Of a DNA stretch of 64,000 bases, positions 26,250 through 34,742 are shown one piece after another. The notes beneath the pieces are model-generated. The model was not told the DNA's origin. It saw only the letters and a program-made list of their open reading frames with translations, and made no database searches. Each line of letters begins with the position of its first letter. The stretch's first letter is position 1. A program made the position numbers and the translations under genes. The stretch comes from Echinicola marina (GTDB lineage: Bacteria > Bacteroidota > Bacteroidia > Cytophagales > Cyclobacteriaceae): NCBI RefSeq assembly GCF_020463795.1, contig NZ_CP080025.1, positions 1,553,001 to 1,617,000 of the forward strand. Direction: 5' to 3'.

Positions 26250-29213
26250 ATGCAAAACAAAGGGATCATTGTGTTCTTGACAGTGATTGTTACAGCATTA
26301 TGTTTGTACTATCTGTCATTTACCTACGTATCAAGTAACGTCCAAAAGGACGCCATTGCCTATGCTACAGATGCTGATGGCAATTTGGACTTCGCAAAGA
26401 AACAATCTTACCTAGACTCTGTTTGGCGAGAGCCTGTTTATAACTTCCTAGGAGCCAATTATACTTTCCAAGAAGTAAAAGAAACCGAACTAGGGCTTGG
26501 ACTTGACCTTCAGGGGGGCATGCACGTGACACTTGCTGTTTCTCCGGTGGAGATTGTAAAAGGTTTGGCTGGAAACAGCAAGAATGAAGCATTCAATGCA
26601 GCTATTGAGGAGGCCAATGAAGCTTCCAAAACTTCCAATGAGAAGTTTGTAGACCTATTCTACAGTGCTTGGCAGGAAAAGTCAGGTGGACAGTCTTTGA
26701 ACAGCATTTATGCCACTGCAGCCAACAGAGGAAGAATCTCTTTGGAAACTTCAGACAGTGAGATTTTGGAGATTATCGATGGAGAGATCGAAAATGCTAT
26801 CGAACGTTCTTTCAATATCTTGAGAACACGTATTGACCGTTTCGGTACTTCTCAGCCTAATATCCAGAGAATCCAGGGTACTGGCCGTATTCAAATCGAA
26901 TTGCCAGGTGTGGATAACCAAGAGAGGGTAAGAAGCTTATTGCAGGGTGTGGCCAAGCTACAGTTCTGGAAAGTGGCGGAGATCAATGAATACGGAGATG
27001 TATTGCAAAGAATCAACGGCGTATTGGTAGCAGAAGCTCAGGCCAGCAAAAAGTCTGAAACTACTGTTTCCACTGAGGAAGCTACTGAGGGTGATTCTAC
27101 CCTAACTGACCTAGAGAGACAACTGGCAGAAGGTGGTGATGAAACGGATTCACTTTCCTCTGAGGTTTCTCCATTGTTCTCTTTATTGAAAGCCAATTAT
27201 GGTTTGGTATACGAAGTAAAAGATACCATGGCCATCAACAAGATTTTCAAGAGAGAAGATATCCAGTCTATCATTCCTAGGACTTTGACCTTTATGTGGT
27301 CTGTGAAGCCTAGAGAGGCAGATGGTCTTGATCTATTGGAGCTTCACGCTATCGAAACACCTAGAGGGACTGAACAGGCTCCTTTGGAAGGTGATGTGAT
27401 CACTGATGCCAGCCAGACTTTGGATGAGTCTTCCAATCCTGCTGTCAGCATGAGTATGAATGCTGAAGGTGCCAGGAAATGGAGAAAAATGACTGCCGAA
27501 AATATCGGTAGAAGGATTGCGGTTGTTCTTGACAACTATGTATATACTGCGCCAAATATCCAAGGTGAGATTCCTAATGGACAGTCTAGTATCACTGGTA
27601 ACTTTACCATTGAAGAAGCCAAGGATTTGGCGAATATCTTGAAGTCAGGTACTTTGCCTGCACCTACCAAGATCGTAGAAGAGGCCATCATCGGTCCAAC
27701 ATTGGGTAAAGAAGCCCAAGCACAAGGTATCAATTCCATCATTGCCGGTTTGGCCATTGTGGTGTTGTTTATGATCGCTTACTATGCTAAGGGTGGTTTC
27801 ATCGCTACTGCAGCATTGGTGTTCAACATCTTCTTTATCTTGGGTATCTTGGCTCAGCTTGGTGCGGCATTGACCCTTCCAGGTATCGCAGGTATCGTAT
27901 TGACGATCGGTATGTCCATTGATGCCAATGTATTGATCTTTGAAAGGATCAAAGAAGAATTGGCCGCAGGATCTGGATTATTACAGGCGATCAGCAGTGG
28001 TTATAATAAGGCCTTCAGTGCGATTCTTGATTCTAACGTAACTACTTTCTTGACCGGTGCTATCCTTTATGCATTGGGCCAAGGTCCTGTGAAAGGCTTT
28101 GCGATCGTATTGATGATCGGTATTGCTTCTTCATTCTTCTCTGCCGTGTTTATCACCAGGGTGATCGTTTACTGGTTGAGCAAGAAAGGTGACCAAAGCA
28201 AGATTTCCTTTGCTACGCCATTCTCCAAAAACTTGTTCAGTGATCTTAATATTGACTTCCTAAGTAAGCGAAAAGTTGCCTATTTGGTTTCTTCAGCCAT
28301 TATCGTAGTAGGTTTGGCATTAGCGGCTATCAATGGACTTAAATTTGGTGTAGACTTTACCGGTGGACGTTCTTATGTGGTAGAGTTTAACCAGCCAATT
28401 GTTCCTTCGGAACTTAAAGTGGGCTTGGACAAGCAATTTGACGGTTCGGTAGAAGCCAAGACCTACGGAGCGAATAATGTCATCAAAGTAACGACTTCCT
28501 ACCTGATCAATGATGATTCTGATGAGGCCAACAGTGAAGTAGAAAATAAAGTGATTGAAGGTATTGCGAGCATTACCGGCTTGAAGTATATAGAGGATGC
28601 CAGCCAGTTGGACGATAGTTCTTTTGCGATCGCAGGTTCTTCGAAGGTGGGGGCAACCGTGGCTGATGATATCAAAAACTCTTCCATGGAAGCGATGTTC
28701 TTTGCCTTGGTGGCGATCTTCCTTTATATCCTATTGAGATTCCGCAAGTGGCAGTATTCGTTGGCTTCTATCATTGCCTTGGTACACGATACCTTGTTTG
28801 TGGTGGCGGCTTTTGCGATTGCCAGTGTTTTTGGAGCTTCATTTGAAATAGACCAAGTGTTTATTGCAGCGGTATTGACCGTGATTGGTTATTCCATTAA
28901 TGATACGGTGATTGTATTTGACCGTATCAGGGAGAATATTGCCAATAGAGGTACTTCAAAGCTGGTAAGGATGTTCAATGAGGCCATCAATCAGACCATG
29001 TCCAGGACCTTGATTACTTCAGCGACTACCTTGATTGTAGTGATTGTCCTATTGATCTTTGGTGGTGAGGTATTGAGAGGCTTCTCTTTTGCCTTATTTA
29101 TCGGGGTATTGGTCGGTACCTATTCCTCTATTTATATCGCTTCTCCAATTGTGGTGGATTTGATGAAAAAGGAACTTGAGCAAGAAAAAGAAGAAGCTAA
29201 GAAATTGGCTTAA
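26250..29213 (+). CDS. secDF: Fused protein translocase subunit SecDF
   Basis: The 987 residues match the SecD-SecF fusion that is normal in Bacteroidota. The SecD half has the GLGLDLQGGMHV motif near residue 82. A periplasmic P1 region follows with an acidic, low-complexity insert at about 275-310, then six helices including GIVLTIGMSIDANVLIFERIKEE (core DANVLIFERIKE). The SecF half starts near residue 680 with KFGVDFTGGRSYVVEF and repeats the six-helix pattern (NDTVIVFDRIREN). It uses the proton gradient to pull exported proteins across the inner membrane. A terminator follows. Confidence 0.97.
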   Translation: MQNKGIIVFLTVIVTALCLYYLSFTYVSSNVQKDAIAYATDADGNLDFAKKQSYLDSVWREPVYNFLGANYTFQEVKETELGLGLDLQGGMHVTLAVSPVEIVKGLAGNSKNEAFNAAIEEANEASKTSNEKFVDLFYSAWQEKSGGQSLNSIYATAANRGRISLETSDSEILEIIDGEIENAIERSFNILRTRIDRFGTSQPNIQRIQGTGRIQIELPGVDNQERVRSLLQGVAKLQFWKVAEINEYGDVLQRINGVLVAEAQASKKSETTVSTEEATEGDSTLTDLERQLAEGGDETDSLSSEVSPLFSLLKANYGLVYEVKDTMAINKIFKREDIQSIIPRTLTFMWSVKPREADGLDLLELHAIETPRGTEQAPLEGDVITDASQTLDESSNPAVSMSMNAEGARKWRKMTAENIGRRIAVVLDNYVYTAPNIQGEIPNGQSSITGNFTIEEAKDLANILKSGTLPAPTKIVEEAIIGPTLGKEAQAQGINSIIAGLAIVVLFMIAYYAKGGFIATAALVFNIFFILGILAQLGAALTLPGIAGIVLTIGMSIDANVLIFERIKEELAAGSGLLQAISSGYNKAFSAILDSNVTTFLTGAILYALGQGPVKGFAIVLMIGIASSFFSAVFITRVIVYWLSKKGDQSKISFATPFSKNLFSDLNIDFLSKRKVAYLVSSAIIVVGLALAAINGLKFGVDFTGGRSYVVEFNQPIVPSELKVGLDKQFDGSVEAKTYGANNVIKVTTSYLINDDSDEANSEVENKVIEGIASITGLKYIEDASQLDDSSFAIAGSSKVGATVADDIKNSSMEAMFFALVAIFLYILLRFRKWQYSLASIIALVHDTLFVVAAFAIASVFGASFEIDQVFIAAVLTVIGYSINDTVIVFDRIRENIANRGTSKLVRMFNEAINQTMSRTLITSATTLIVVIVLLIFGGEVLRGFSFALFIGVLVGTYSSIYIASPIVVDLMKKELEQEKEEAKKLA

Positions 29214-29236
29214 TCTGATGCTATAATCGATATTTG

Positions 29237-29270
29237 AAAGCGTTCTGTTTCGGCAGAACGCTTTTTTTTT
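29237..29270 (+). terminator. Terminator after secDF
   Basis: AAAGCGTTCTG (29237-29247) and CAGAACGCTTT (29254-29264) form an 11-bp perfect stem with a 6-base loop, followed by ten T residues. Confidence 0.92.
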
Positions 29271-29336
29271 TGCAACTATTTTTAGAAGACTTTGCTGCTT
29301 TAGCCGTGACTGGACTCAGCTCTCGGGACAACGGAG

Positions 29337-29640
29337 TCTCATTGCAGTATCGCATTATTGGAAGAGATCCTTCCTATCGTCAGCATGACATCGATTTGTA
29401 ATACTTATAAAATATCGATTAATGCGGTAATTTTTTTGTCACGCTGAGCTAAGCGAACCTGTCTGCCAAAGGTAGAGAGTCTCATTGCAGCATCGTGATT
29501 ATGGAAATAGATCCTTTCCCGATAGGGATCGGGACAAGCTCTTTCGTCAGGATGGCAGGGATTAGTAATTCGTATAAAATTCTATTTTCGACAGCAAGCT
29601 CTTTCGTCACGATGACATGCATTTGTTTTAGATTGGTAAG
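29337..29640. repeat. Diverged tandem intergenic repeat
   Basis: The gap 29271-29770 has no convincing gene. GTCTCATTGCAGTATCG with GAGATCCTT... CGTCAGCATGACAT recurs at about 29479-29560 as GTCTCATTGCAGCATCG with TAGATCCTT... CGTCAGGATGGCA. A third partial copy (AAGCTCTTTCGTCACGATGACAT) lies near 29595. The second copy holds an inserted short inverted repeat, CCCGATAGGGATCGGG. It looks like a dispersed non-coding repeat present as two and a half diverged units. Confidence 0.55.
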
Positions 29641-29697
29641 TACCAATAAACCTTTATAAAAGCCTGTTTTTGGTTTATAATCAATTGACAGCGTGAA

Positions 29698-29719
29698 AAA
29701 TACCGTGATCACGGTATTT
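29698..29719. promoter_or_regulatory. Perfect 22-bp palindrome, candidate operator
   Basis: AAATACCGTGATCACGGTATTT is fully self-complementary with no spacer. It lies 51 bases upstream of the ATG of the first seven-helix gene. It has no T-run, so it is a better candidate for a dimeric regulator site than for a terminator. Confidence 0.5.
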
Positions 29720-29770
29720 CCCAATAAGGCGGAAGAACCTAAATTGCCGTATCGGAAAAATGCAATAATT

Positions 29771-30439
29771 ATGAGTCAAATCGCTTATTTGGGGGTAATT
29801 CTAAGTAGTTTAATAGGTAGTCTTATATTCTATTTCTATCAAAAGCCTGCATACCGTACCACGCATAAAATTTTATTGTTTACGCTGGCGTTTGTTTTCT
29901 TTTTAGAAGCAGCGGGATATTTTACCAGCAGTAGGGGAATCAATAATGTATTGCTTTATAATATATGCGGTACTTATCTACAGTCCTTTTTATTAGTCTA
30001 CTATCTGAAATTATTAGAAGTAAATAAAAAATTCAAACGTAAGACAAACTATGTTTTTGGCGGGCTTTATATATGGGGTATTATTAATTCACTTTTTATT
30101 CAGCCCATTGATCAAGTTTTTCAATATTACAGTTTGGCTCCATTTGGCTTATTTATTTTGTTTTTATCAGGCCGATTTTTGTACCAAATAATTAAATTGA
30201 GGGTATATTCTGATGCTAATATTATGGCAGTTCCCCACTTTTGGATAGTAACTGTTTTAATCTTCTTTTATATAGAAGTATTGATATTATTAGGTGTAAA
30301 CCACTTTATTCCTGCGATCGACTTTGAAATATGGAAACCTTGGCTAGGATTGAATAGGGTTTTTGCTGGATTGATGTACTTAACTTTTAGTCTTTCATTT
30401 TACACTCCATTTATGTTTGTTGACCGTAAATACAACTAA
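29771..30439 (+). CDS. Seven-helix membrane protein of unknown function (paralogue A)
   Basis: I chose the ATG at 29771, because the 26 residues encoded further upstream come from the palindrome region and are not hydrophobic. The 222-residue protein is nearly all membrane: seven segments can be drawn, starting IAYLGVILSSLIGSLIFY and ending FAGLMYLTFSLSFYTPF. It has no enzyme motif. It is clearly related to the protein at 30929-31618: both have NSLFIQP/DSLFLQP after helix 4, then a VPHFWIVT/IPYFWIIT motif and LNRVFAG/LNRLLAG before helix 7. The architecture suggests a receptor or membrane anchor for the histidine kinase downstream; that role is inference. Confidence 0.78.
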   Translation: MSQIAYLGVILSSLIGSLIFYFYQKPAYRTTHKILLFTLAFVFFLEAAGYFTSSRGINNVLLYNICGTYLQSFLLVYYLKLLEVNKKFKRKTNYVFGGLYIWGIINSLFIQPIDQVFQYYSLAPFGLFILFLSGRFLYQIIKLRVYSDANIMAVPHFWIVTVLIFFYIEVLILLGVNHFIPAIDFEIWKPWLGLNRVFAGLMYLTFSLSFYTPFMFVDRKYN

Positions 30440-30509
30440 TTGTGTAATTTTAACCAATGCTTAACTACCACAGGACAATAAATAAAGCTACACTTAAATA
30501 ATTTTAACC

Positions 30510-30896
30510 ATGGATGGTAAAAAGAAAGAAAAAATCACCAAAAAACAATTTGATCAAATCACCAACAAGTACAAGAACGAAGTTAAAAAGGGGCTTACTG
30601 GCATAGGAAAAGACGGAAAAGAAATTACGGATCAAACAGATTGGATTTGGTTCAGTAGGGAAGAAATTCAAAAAGTTTTGGACGAAGGAAAAGCGGGGAT
30701 CAGATTTTATTTTAGTCAATATGATGAATCATTCGGTGAAGAGTTGGGGGAAGAATATGTAGGTAGACTTACGCTCGCTATGCTCCCAGGAGATGAAAAA
30801 TTAGTTGCTGAAGCCACTTCAACTGAGGAAGAAAGTGCAGATGCGGAGAGAGATTATGCTTATAATTATGGGGGTATATGCCCTCCAGGTTGTTAA
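30510..30896 (+). CDS. Small cytoplasmic-type protein ending in CPPGC
   Basis: This 128-residue protein lacks a signal peptide and membrane segment. The N-terminus is lysine-rich (KKKEKITKKQFDQI). The centre has WIWFSREEIQKVLDE (45-59) and AGIRFYFSQYD (62-72), and an acidic stretch lies at about 100-113. It ends YNYGGICPPGC, with the only two cysteines at 124 and 128. I recall similar uncharacterised Bacteroidota proteins with a WFS/GIR(F/I)YF core and a CPPxC tail, but have no function for them. It lies between two paralogous membrane proteins and upstream of a two-component system. A signal or sensory partner role is inference. Confidence 0.72.
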   Translation: MDGKKKEKITKKQFDQITNKYKNEVKKGLTGIGKDGKEITDQTDWIWFSREEIQKVLDEGKAGIRFYFSQYDESFGEELGEEYVGRLTLAMLPGDEKLVAEATSTEEESADAERDYAYNYGGICPPGC

Positions 30897-30928
30897 TGCC
30901 ATTATTTTTGTGAGAAATCTTAAATGAA

Positions 30929-31618
30929 ATGACTTTCGATCTATATTTCTACACAATAATATTGGGATTACTATCTAGCTTGTCAGTCTTTTTTTTCAAG
31001 ACTGACAGGCAATATCGTAAAGCACATGTCCTCATTTTTTCAATATTTGTTATTGTAGTACTACAGGAACATGTTGCGATAACAATTAGAAACCTAAATG
31101 AAACGAATGATAACAATAATTCCATTGTATATAATATTGTCGGTATTTATCTATTAATTCCTCTCTACCTGTTGTTTTACAAAATGGTATTTTTATCCGA
31201 AAGGATGAAAAGAAGAATTAATATTTCCATTTTACTTTTATATGTTTTGGGTATTATTGACTCTTTGTTTCTCCAGCCACTTACAGAAATTTTCCAGCAT
31301 TATATGCTTTTGTATGGTAGTTTGGTGATCATTTTATTAAGTATTTCATTTTACTATAAGGTCTTTACCAGAAATGATTATATAAATTCTAACCTTTTGT
31401 CTATACCCTATTTCTGGATTATAACCATGCTGTTTTTTTATTACTCCAGCACATTTTTGATTTGGGCGAGTTTCTCTTATTTGCTAAAAGCTGATTATCG
31501 GACTTTTGTAATGTCTTTATTTGACCTGAATAGATTACTAGCAGGTGTTAGTTATTTAGTCATGGGCTTGGCATTTTATGCTCCAAAAGTGTTTAGGGGA
31601 AAATATTTTATCACTTAA
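30929..31618 (+). CDS. Seven-helix membrane protein of unknown function (paralogue B)
   Basis: This 229-residue, mostly apolar protein has seven predicted helices, from FYTIILGLLSSLSVFFF to AGVSYLVMGLAFYAP. It shares length, helix pattern and short motifs (DSLFLQPLTEIFQHY, IPYFWIITML, LNRLLAG) with the protein at 29771-30439, so the pair arose by duplication. It begins 32 bases after the CPPGC protein and ends 11 bases before the kinase start. Co-transcription with the kinase, which has only one helix and no sensor domain, is therefore likely. It could act as the sensing part of a split receptor. The region is visibly more A/T-rich than the kinase gene. Confidence 0.8.
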   Translation: MTFDLYFYTIILGLLSSLSVFFFKTDRQYRKAHVLIFSIFVIVVLQEHVAITIRNLNETNDNNNSIVYNIVGIYLLIPLYLLFYKMVFLSERMKRRINISILLLYVLGIIDSLFLQPLTEIFQHYMLLYGSLVIILLSISFYYKVFTRNDYINSNLLSIPYFWIITMLFFYYSSTFLIWASFSYLLKADYRTFVMSLFDLNRLLAGVSYLVMGLAFYAPKVFRGKYFIT

Positions 31619-31629
31619 TAATTTTCTTT

Positions 31630-32385
31630 ATGTCTTCAGATCCAGCGCAATTTATTTTCTTGATTACAGCCGGTGTGTTGATCACATTGGTTATGTGTAG
31701 TTTTATTGTAGTGTTGGTTCTGTTTCACCGGCAACAGCAGTTCCGTAATAAGCAAAAAATGGATCAGCTAAAGGCAGAATATGAGAAGACCATCTTGGGG
31801 GTGGAAAAGGAGATACAGGAACAGACCCTTTCTTTTATTGGGCAGGAACTACATGATAACCTTGGGCAGTTGCTTTCGCTTACCAAGCTGACCCTTAGCC
31901 AGCCAGATCCTGAGAACTTCTCTGAGGGAAAGCGGCTGATCAACAAAGCTATCCAAGAGGTGCGTTCCCTGTCCAAAAGGTTGAACCTTGACTGGGTGAA
32001 GGAAGTACAAATCCAAGATTTTATCGCCGGGGAGCTGGAGAAGATAGAAAAATCTGGTTTCTGTAAAACCCAGTTGGTAAGCCAAGTCAACGGGCTAAGC
32101 CTGGAACAGGATACCAAGCTGGTCCTGATCCGTGTGGTGCAGGAATGTCTCAATAATATTATCAAGCATGCCGAGCCCCAAACCATTTCCATTAATCTAT
32201 TAAAGTTGGGAAATGACTTTTCCCTACAGATAGTGGATGATGGAAAGGGATTTAATACCGAGGATAAGTCCAAGGGCATGGGCATGCACAATCTGAAATC
32301 CAGGATTGAAACAATTGGGGGGGAGCTGGATATCCATTCAGAGATAGGAGAAGGAACTGCCATAAAGTTGAGGGTTCCTGCATAA
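31630..32385 (+). CDS. Sensor histidine kinase, HisKA_3/NarX type, minimal sensor
   Basis: This 251-residue kinase has one N-terminal membrane helix (about residues 8-32), a coiled-coil stretch and a HisKA_3 dimerisation domain. The phosphoacceptor is probably H75 in IGQELHDNLGQ. The HATPase_c domain follows with the N-box VVQECLNNIIKH, the G1 box IVDDGKGF and the G2 box GMGMHNLKSR. There is no periplasmic, PAS or GAF sensor, so the signal probably comes through another protein. The seven-helix protein 11 bases upstream is the natural candidate. Its partner is the response regulator at 32481. Confidence 0.92.
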   Translation: MSSDPAQFIFLITAGVLITLVMCSFIVVLVLFHRQQQFRNKQKMDQLKAEYEKTILGVEKEIQEQTLSFIGQELHDNLGQLLSLTKLTLSQPDPENFSEGKRLINKAIQEVRSLSKRLNLDWVKEVQIQDFIAGELEKIEKSGFCKTQLVSQVNGLSLEQDTKLVLIRVVQECLNNIIKHAEPQTISINLLKLGNDFSLQIVDDGKGFNTEDKSKGMGMHNLKSRIETIGGELDIHSEIGEGTAIKLRVPA

Positions 32386-32480
32386 TCACTCATGTAAATT
32401 ATTTGAATTTGGTAAAGTAATCCATTAAAACTGCTTATTTTAGCATTGCCAATAGGCTTTTTTACCAAAATCCATAAATA

Positions 32481-33107
32481 ATGATCCGCCTCGTACTTGC
32501 CGATGACCATAAGATGTTTGCCAAAGGCATTGCTAACTTATTGGAAAAAGAAGAAGATATGGAAATTCTGTCCATTTTTTCAAATGGTAAGGATTTGGTA
32601 GAGTTTGTCAAGAATAATGAGGTGGATGTGGTGTTGACGGATATGAATATGCCTGGCATGGATGGCTTGGCCGTATTGCAGCATCTTAACAAGCAAAAGA
32701 TCAAAGTCAAAATGATCGTGCTGTCCATGTATGATGATGAGGATATTTTTAAAAAATGCCAAAAGCAGGGAGTGGATGCCTATGTGCTGAAGGATGCGGA
32801 TCCAGATGAGTTGGTTTATACTATTAGGGAGGTTTTTGAGGGACAGCACAGGATGCATTTCGAGCGGGTGCTCAAGCAGGTGGATGAAGATCAATATTTT
32901 GATGTCTATAAGCAGAAGTTTAAATTGTCCCGCAGGGAACTACAGATACTTAAGTTGATTAAGGAGGGGCATAGTAATCATGCCATTGCCGATGAGTTGT
33001 TCTTGAGTGTTTATACCGTGGAAACCCACAGAAAGAATATCCATCATAAATTGCGCGTTAACAATAGCGTTGAGCTAATGCGTAAGGCCATTGAAATGAA
33101 TTTATAA
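32481..33107 (+). CDS. NarL/FixJ family response regulator
   Basis: The 208-residue protein has a receiver domain with the acidic pocket D8-D9, the phosphoacceptor D54 in VLTDMNMPG and the switch residues in VLSMYD and VLKDAD. A LuxR-type helix-turn-helix is at the C-terminus (LSRRELQILKLIKEG, VYTVETHRKNIHHKL). It lies 95 bases after the kinase and is the clear cognate regulator. Its stop codon abuts the next start codon with no gap. Targets are unknown; the 22-bp palindrome upstream of the locus is one candidate site. Confidence 0.95.
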   Translation: MIRLVLADDHKMFAKGIANLLEKEEDMEILSIFSNGKDLVEFVKNNEVDVVLTDMNMPGMDGLAVLQHLNKQKIKVKMIVLSMYDDEDIFKKCQKQGVDAYVLKDADPDELVYTIREVFEGQHRMHFERVLKQVDEDQYFDVYKQKFKLSRRELQILKLIKEGHSNHAIADELFLSVYTVETHRKNIHHKLRVNNSVELMRKAIEMNL

Positions 33108-34139
33108 ATGACTAGAACCATAAAAACCGGGCTAGTAGGTTTTGGGAAGGTAGCAGAAACCATGCATGCCCCATTGATCCAACAGGAACCCTTGCTGGAG
33201 CTAACAGCTGTGGTAGAAAGGCACCAAGAAAAGTCCAAGGAAGATTATCCCCAAGTGACTGTTTATAAGAGCTTGGAAGCAATGCTTGAACAGTCGGATG
33301 TGGAATTGGTCGTGATATGTACTCCTAATGAATGGCATTTTCCCCAGGCAAAAGCAGCTTTGGAAGCTGGCAAGCATTTGGTCGTGGATAAGCCGATCAC
33401 AGTGAGTTCCTCTGAGGCTGAAGCACTGGTAAAACTGGCCAATGAAAAGGGGCTTGTTCTCACTGCCTATCAGAACAGGCGTTTGGATGGGGATTTTCAA
33501 ACCATCCAAAAACTCCTCAATGAAAAGGTGCTGGGAAATATTGTTCATTTCGAATCCCATTTTGATCGGTTTAGGCCTGAGCCCAATGATAACTGGAGGG
33601 AAAAAGAAGTTCCTGGAAGCGGGATATTATATGATTTGGGTGCTCACCTGATAGATCAGGCATTGATTCTTTTTGGGCAGCCTAAATGGGTTTATGCGGA
33701 GATCCTCAAACAACGTGAGGGAGTGGATGCTGATGACTTTTTCGATATCACCATGATGTATGCGCACACCAAGGTGAGGTTGACTGCCAGTATCTTGATG
33801 AATGCCAAATTGCCCAAGTTCCTCGTCTTGGGAGATAAAGGGTCTTATAGCAAGTTTGGTTTGGATGTACAGGAAGCAGCCTTGAAAACAGGGATAATAC
33901 CTGGTGGCGATGGCTGGGGAGAAGAACCAGAATCAGGTTGGGGAGAGGTGTTTTTGGCCCATGAAAGCTATCCCTATCCCACCTTGAAAGGAGATTATCC
34001 AGCTTATTATAAAAACATTGCCCAGGTATTGAATGGCAAGGAGGCCTTATTGGTTCAGCCACAGGAAGCGGTACAAACCTTAAAGATTATAGAAGCTGCC
34101 CAGCAAAGCCATGCAGAGGGCAGAAGGGTTTATGTGTAG
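33108..34139 (+). CDS. Gfo/Idh/MocA family oxidoreductase (cytosolic)
   Basis: This 343-residue protein starts with the NAD(P) motif GLVGFGKVAETMHAP and has the conserved HLVVDKPITV (catalytic-region lysine) near residue 95. The C-terminal GFO_IDH_MocA_C domain includes GSGILYDLGAHLIDQAL with the conserved histidine. There is no export signal, unlike the paralogue at 14063. It begins directly after the response regulator stop codon (zero-base junction), so it is translated from the same message. Substrate unknown; the junction may only reflect compact packing. Confidence 0.93.
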   Translation: MTRTIKTGLVGFGKVAETMHAPLIQQEPLLELTAVVERHQEKSKEDYPQVTVYKSLEAMLEQSDVELVVICTPNEWHFPQAKAALEAGKHLVVDKPITVSSSEAEALVKLANEKGLVLTAYQNRRLDGDFQTIQKLLNEKVLGNIVHFESHFDRFRPEPNDNWREKEVPGSGILYDLGAHLIDQALILFGQPKWVYAEILKQREGVDADDFFDITMMYAHTKVRLTASILMNAKLPKFLVLGDKGSYSKFGLDVQEAALKTGIIPGGDGWGEEPESGWGEVFLAHESYPYPTLKGDYPAYYKNIAQVLNGKEALLVQPQEAVQTLKIIEAAQQSHAEGRRVYV

Positions 34140-34247
34140 TTTATTGACCCTATTTGTTCAATTTCATCCTAAAGCCCTATCAGAAAATAATCTCATCCAG
34201 AAACAAATAGCAAAAGAGATTCCTTGCAGAGAAATCGGTATGGAAAT

Positions 34248-34742
34248 CTAGCTCGCAAAGATCTGGTTGGGGTCTTTGAAAGATTTAAATTCCAGGGCAT
34301 TTCCACTGGGATCCAAAAAGAACATGGTAGCCTGTTCCCCAACTTTTCCTTGAAAGCGGATGCCTGGTGCTATGATAAATTCAATGCCTTCTTTTTCCAG
34401 TTTTTCAGCCAGTTCATGCCATTGTTCCCAAGGAAGTACTGCTCCAAAATGTCTCACAGGAACCTGTTTGCCATCTACCTCATTGGCAAGGGCAGCCTTA
34501 AGCTCGTCTGGTTTTACATGGGCAGATAGTTGGTGGCCAAAGAAATTAAAATCAATCCATTGGTCCGTGCTTCTGCCAATCTCGCAGCCCAGCAGGTCTT
34601 GGTAAAAAGCTCGGGTACTTTCAATATCTTTTATGGGAAAAGCCAAATGAAAAGGATGGTAATCTTGTATATTTTCTAACTTTGGAGTGGCATTTGATAA
34701 GCTGTCATGAAAGTAGCAGATTCTTCTAAAAATACCATGCAA
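34248..34742 (-). CDS. VOC (glyoxalase/bleomycin resistance) family protein
   Basis: The core (about residues 29-160) reads as one VOC unit: [37 protein letters not shown], then [11 protein letters not shown] and [16 protein letters not shown]. Metal-ligand positions H, H and E are present (FHLAF, QLSAH, LEFKS). The only in-frame ATG is at 34742, which overlaps the start of the divergent patatin gene. The 28 residues before the domain are poorly conserved-looking, so the true start may be a non-ATG codon nearer 34680. Function is unknown; dioxygenase and lyase roles occur in the superfamily. Confidence 0.82.
   Translation of the reverse strand: MHGIFRRICYFHDSLSNATPKLENIQDYHPFHLAFPIKDIESTRAFYQDLLGCEIGRSTDQWIDFNFFGHQLSAHVKPDELKAALANEVDGKQVPVRHFGAVLPWEQWHELAEKLEKEGIEFIIAPGIRFQGKVGEQATMFFLDPSGNALEFKSFKDPNQIFAS

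Noticed and set aside
29693-29770. N-terminal extension of the first seven-helix protein
   Set aside because: It encodes the palindrome region and a charged stretch unlike the paralogue; the ATG at 29771 aligns better.
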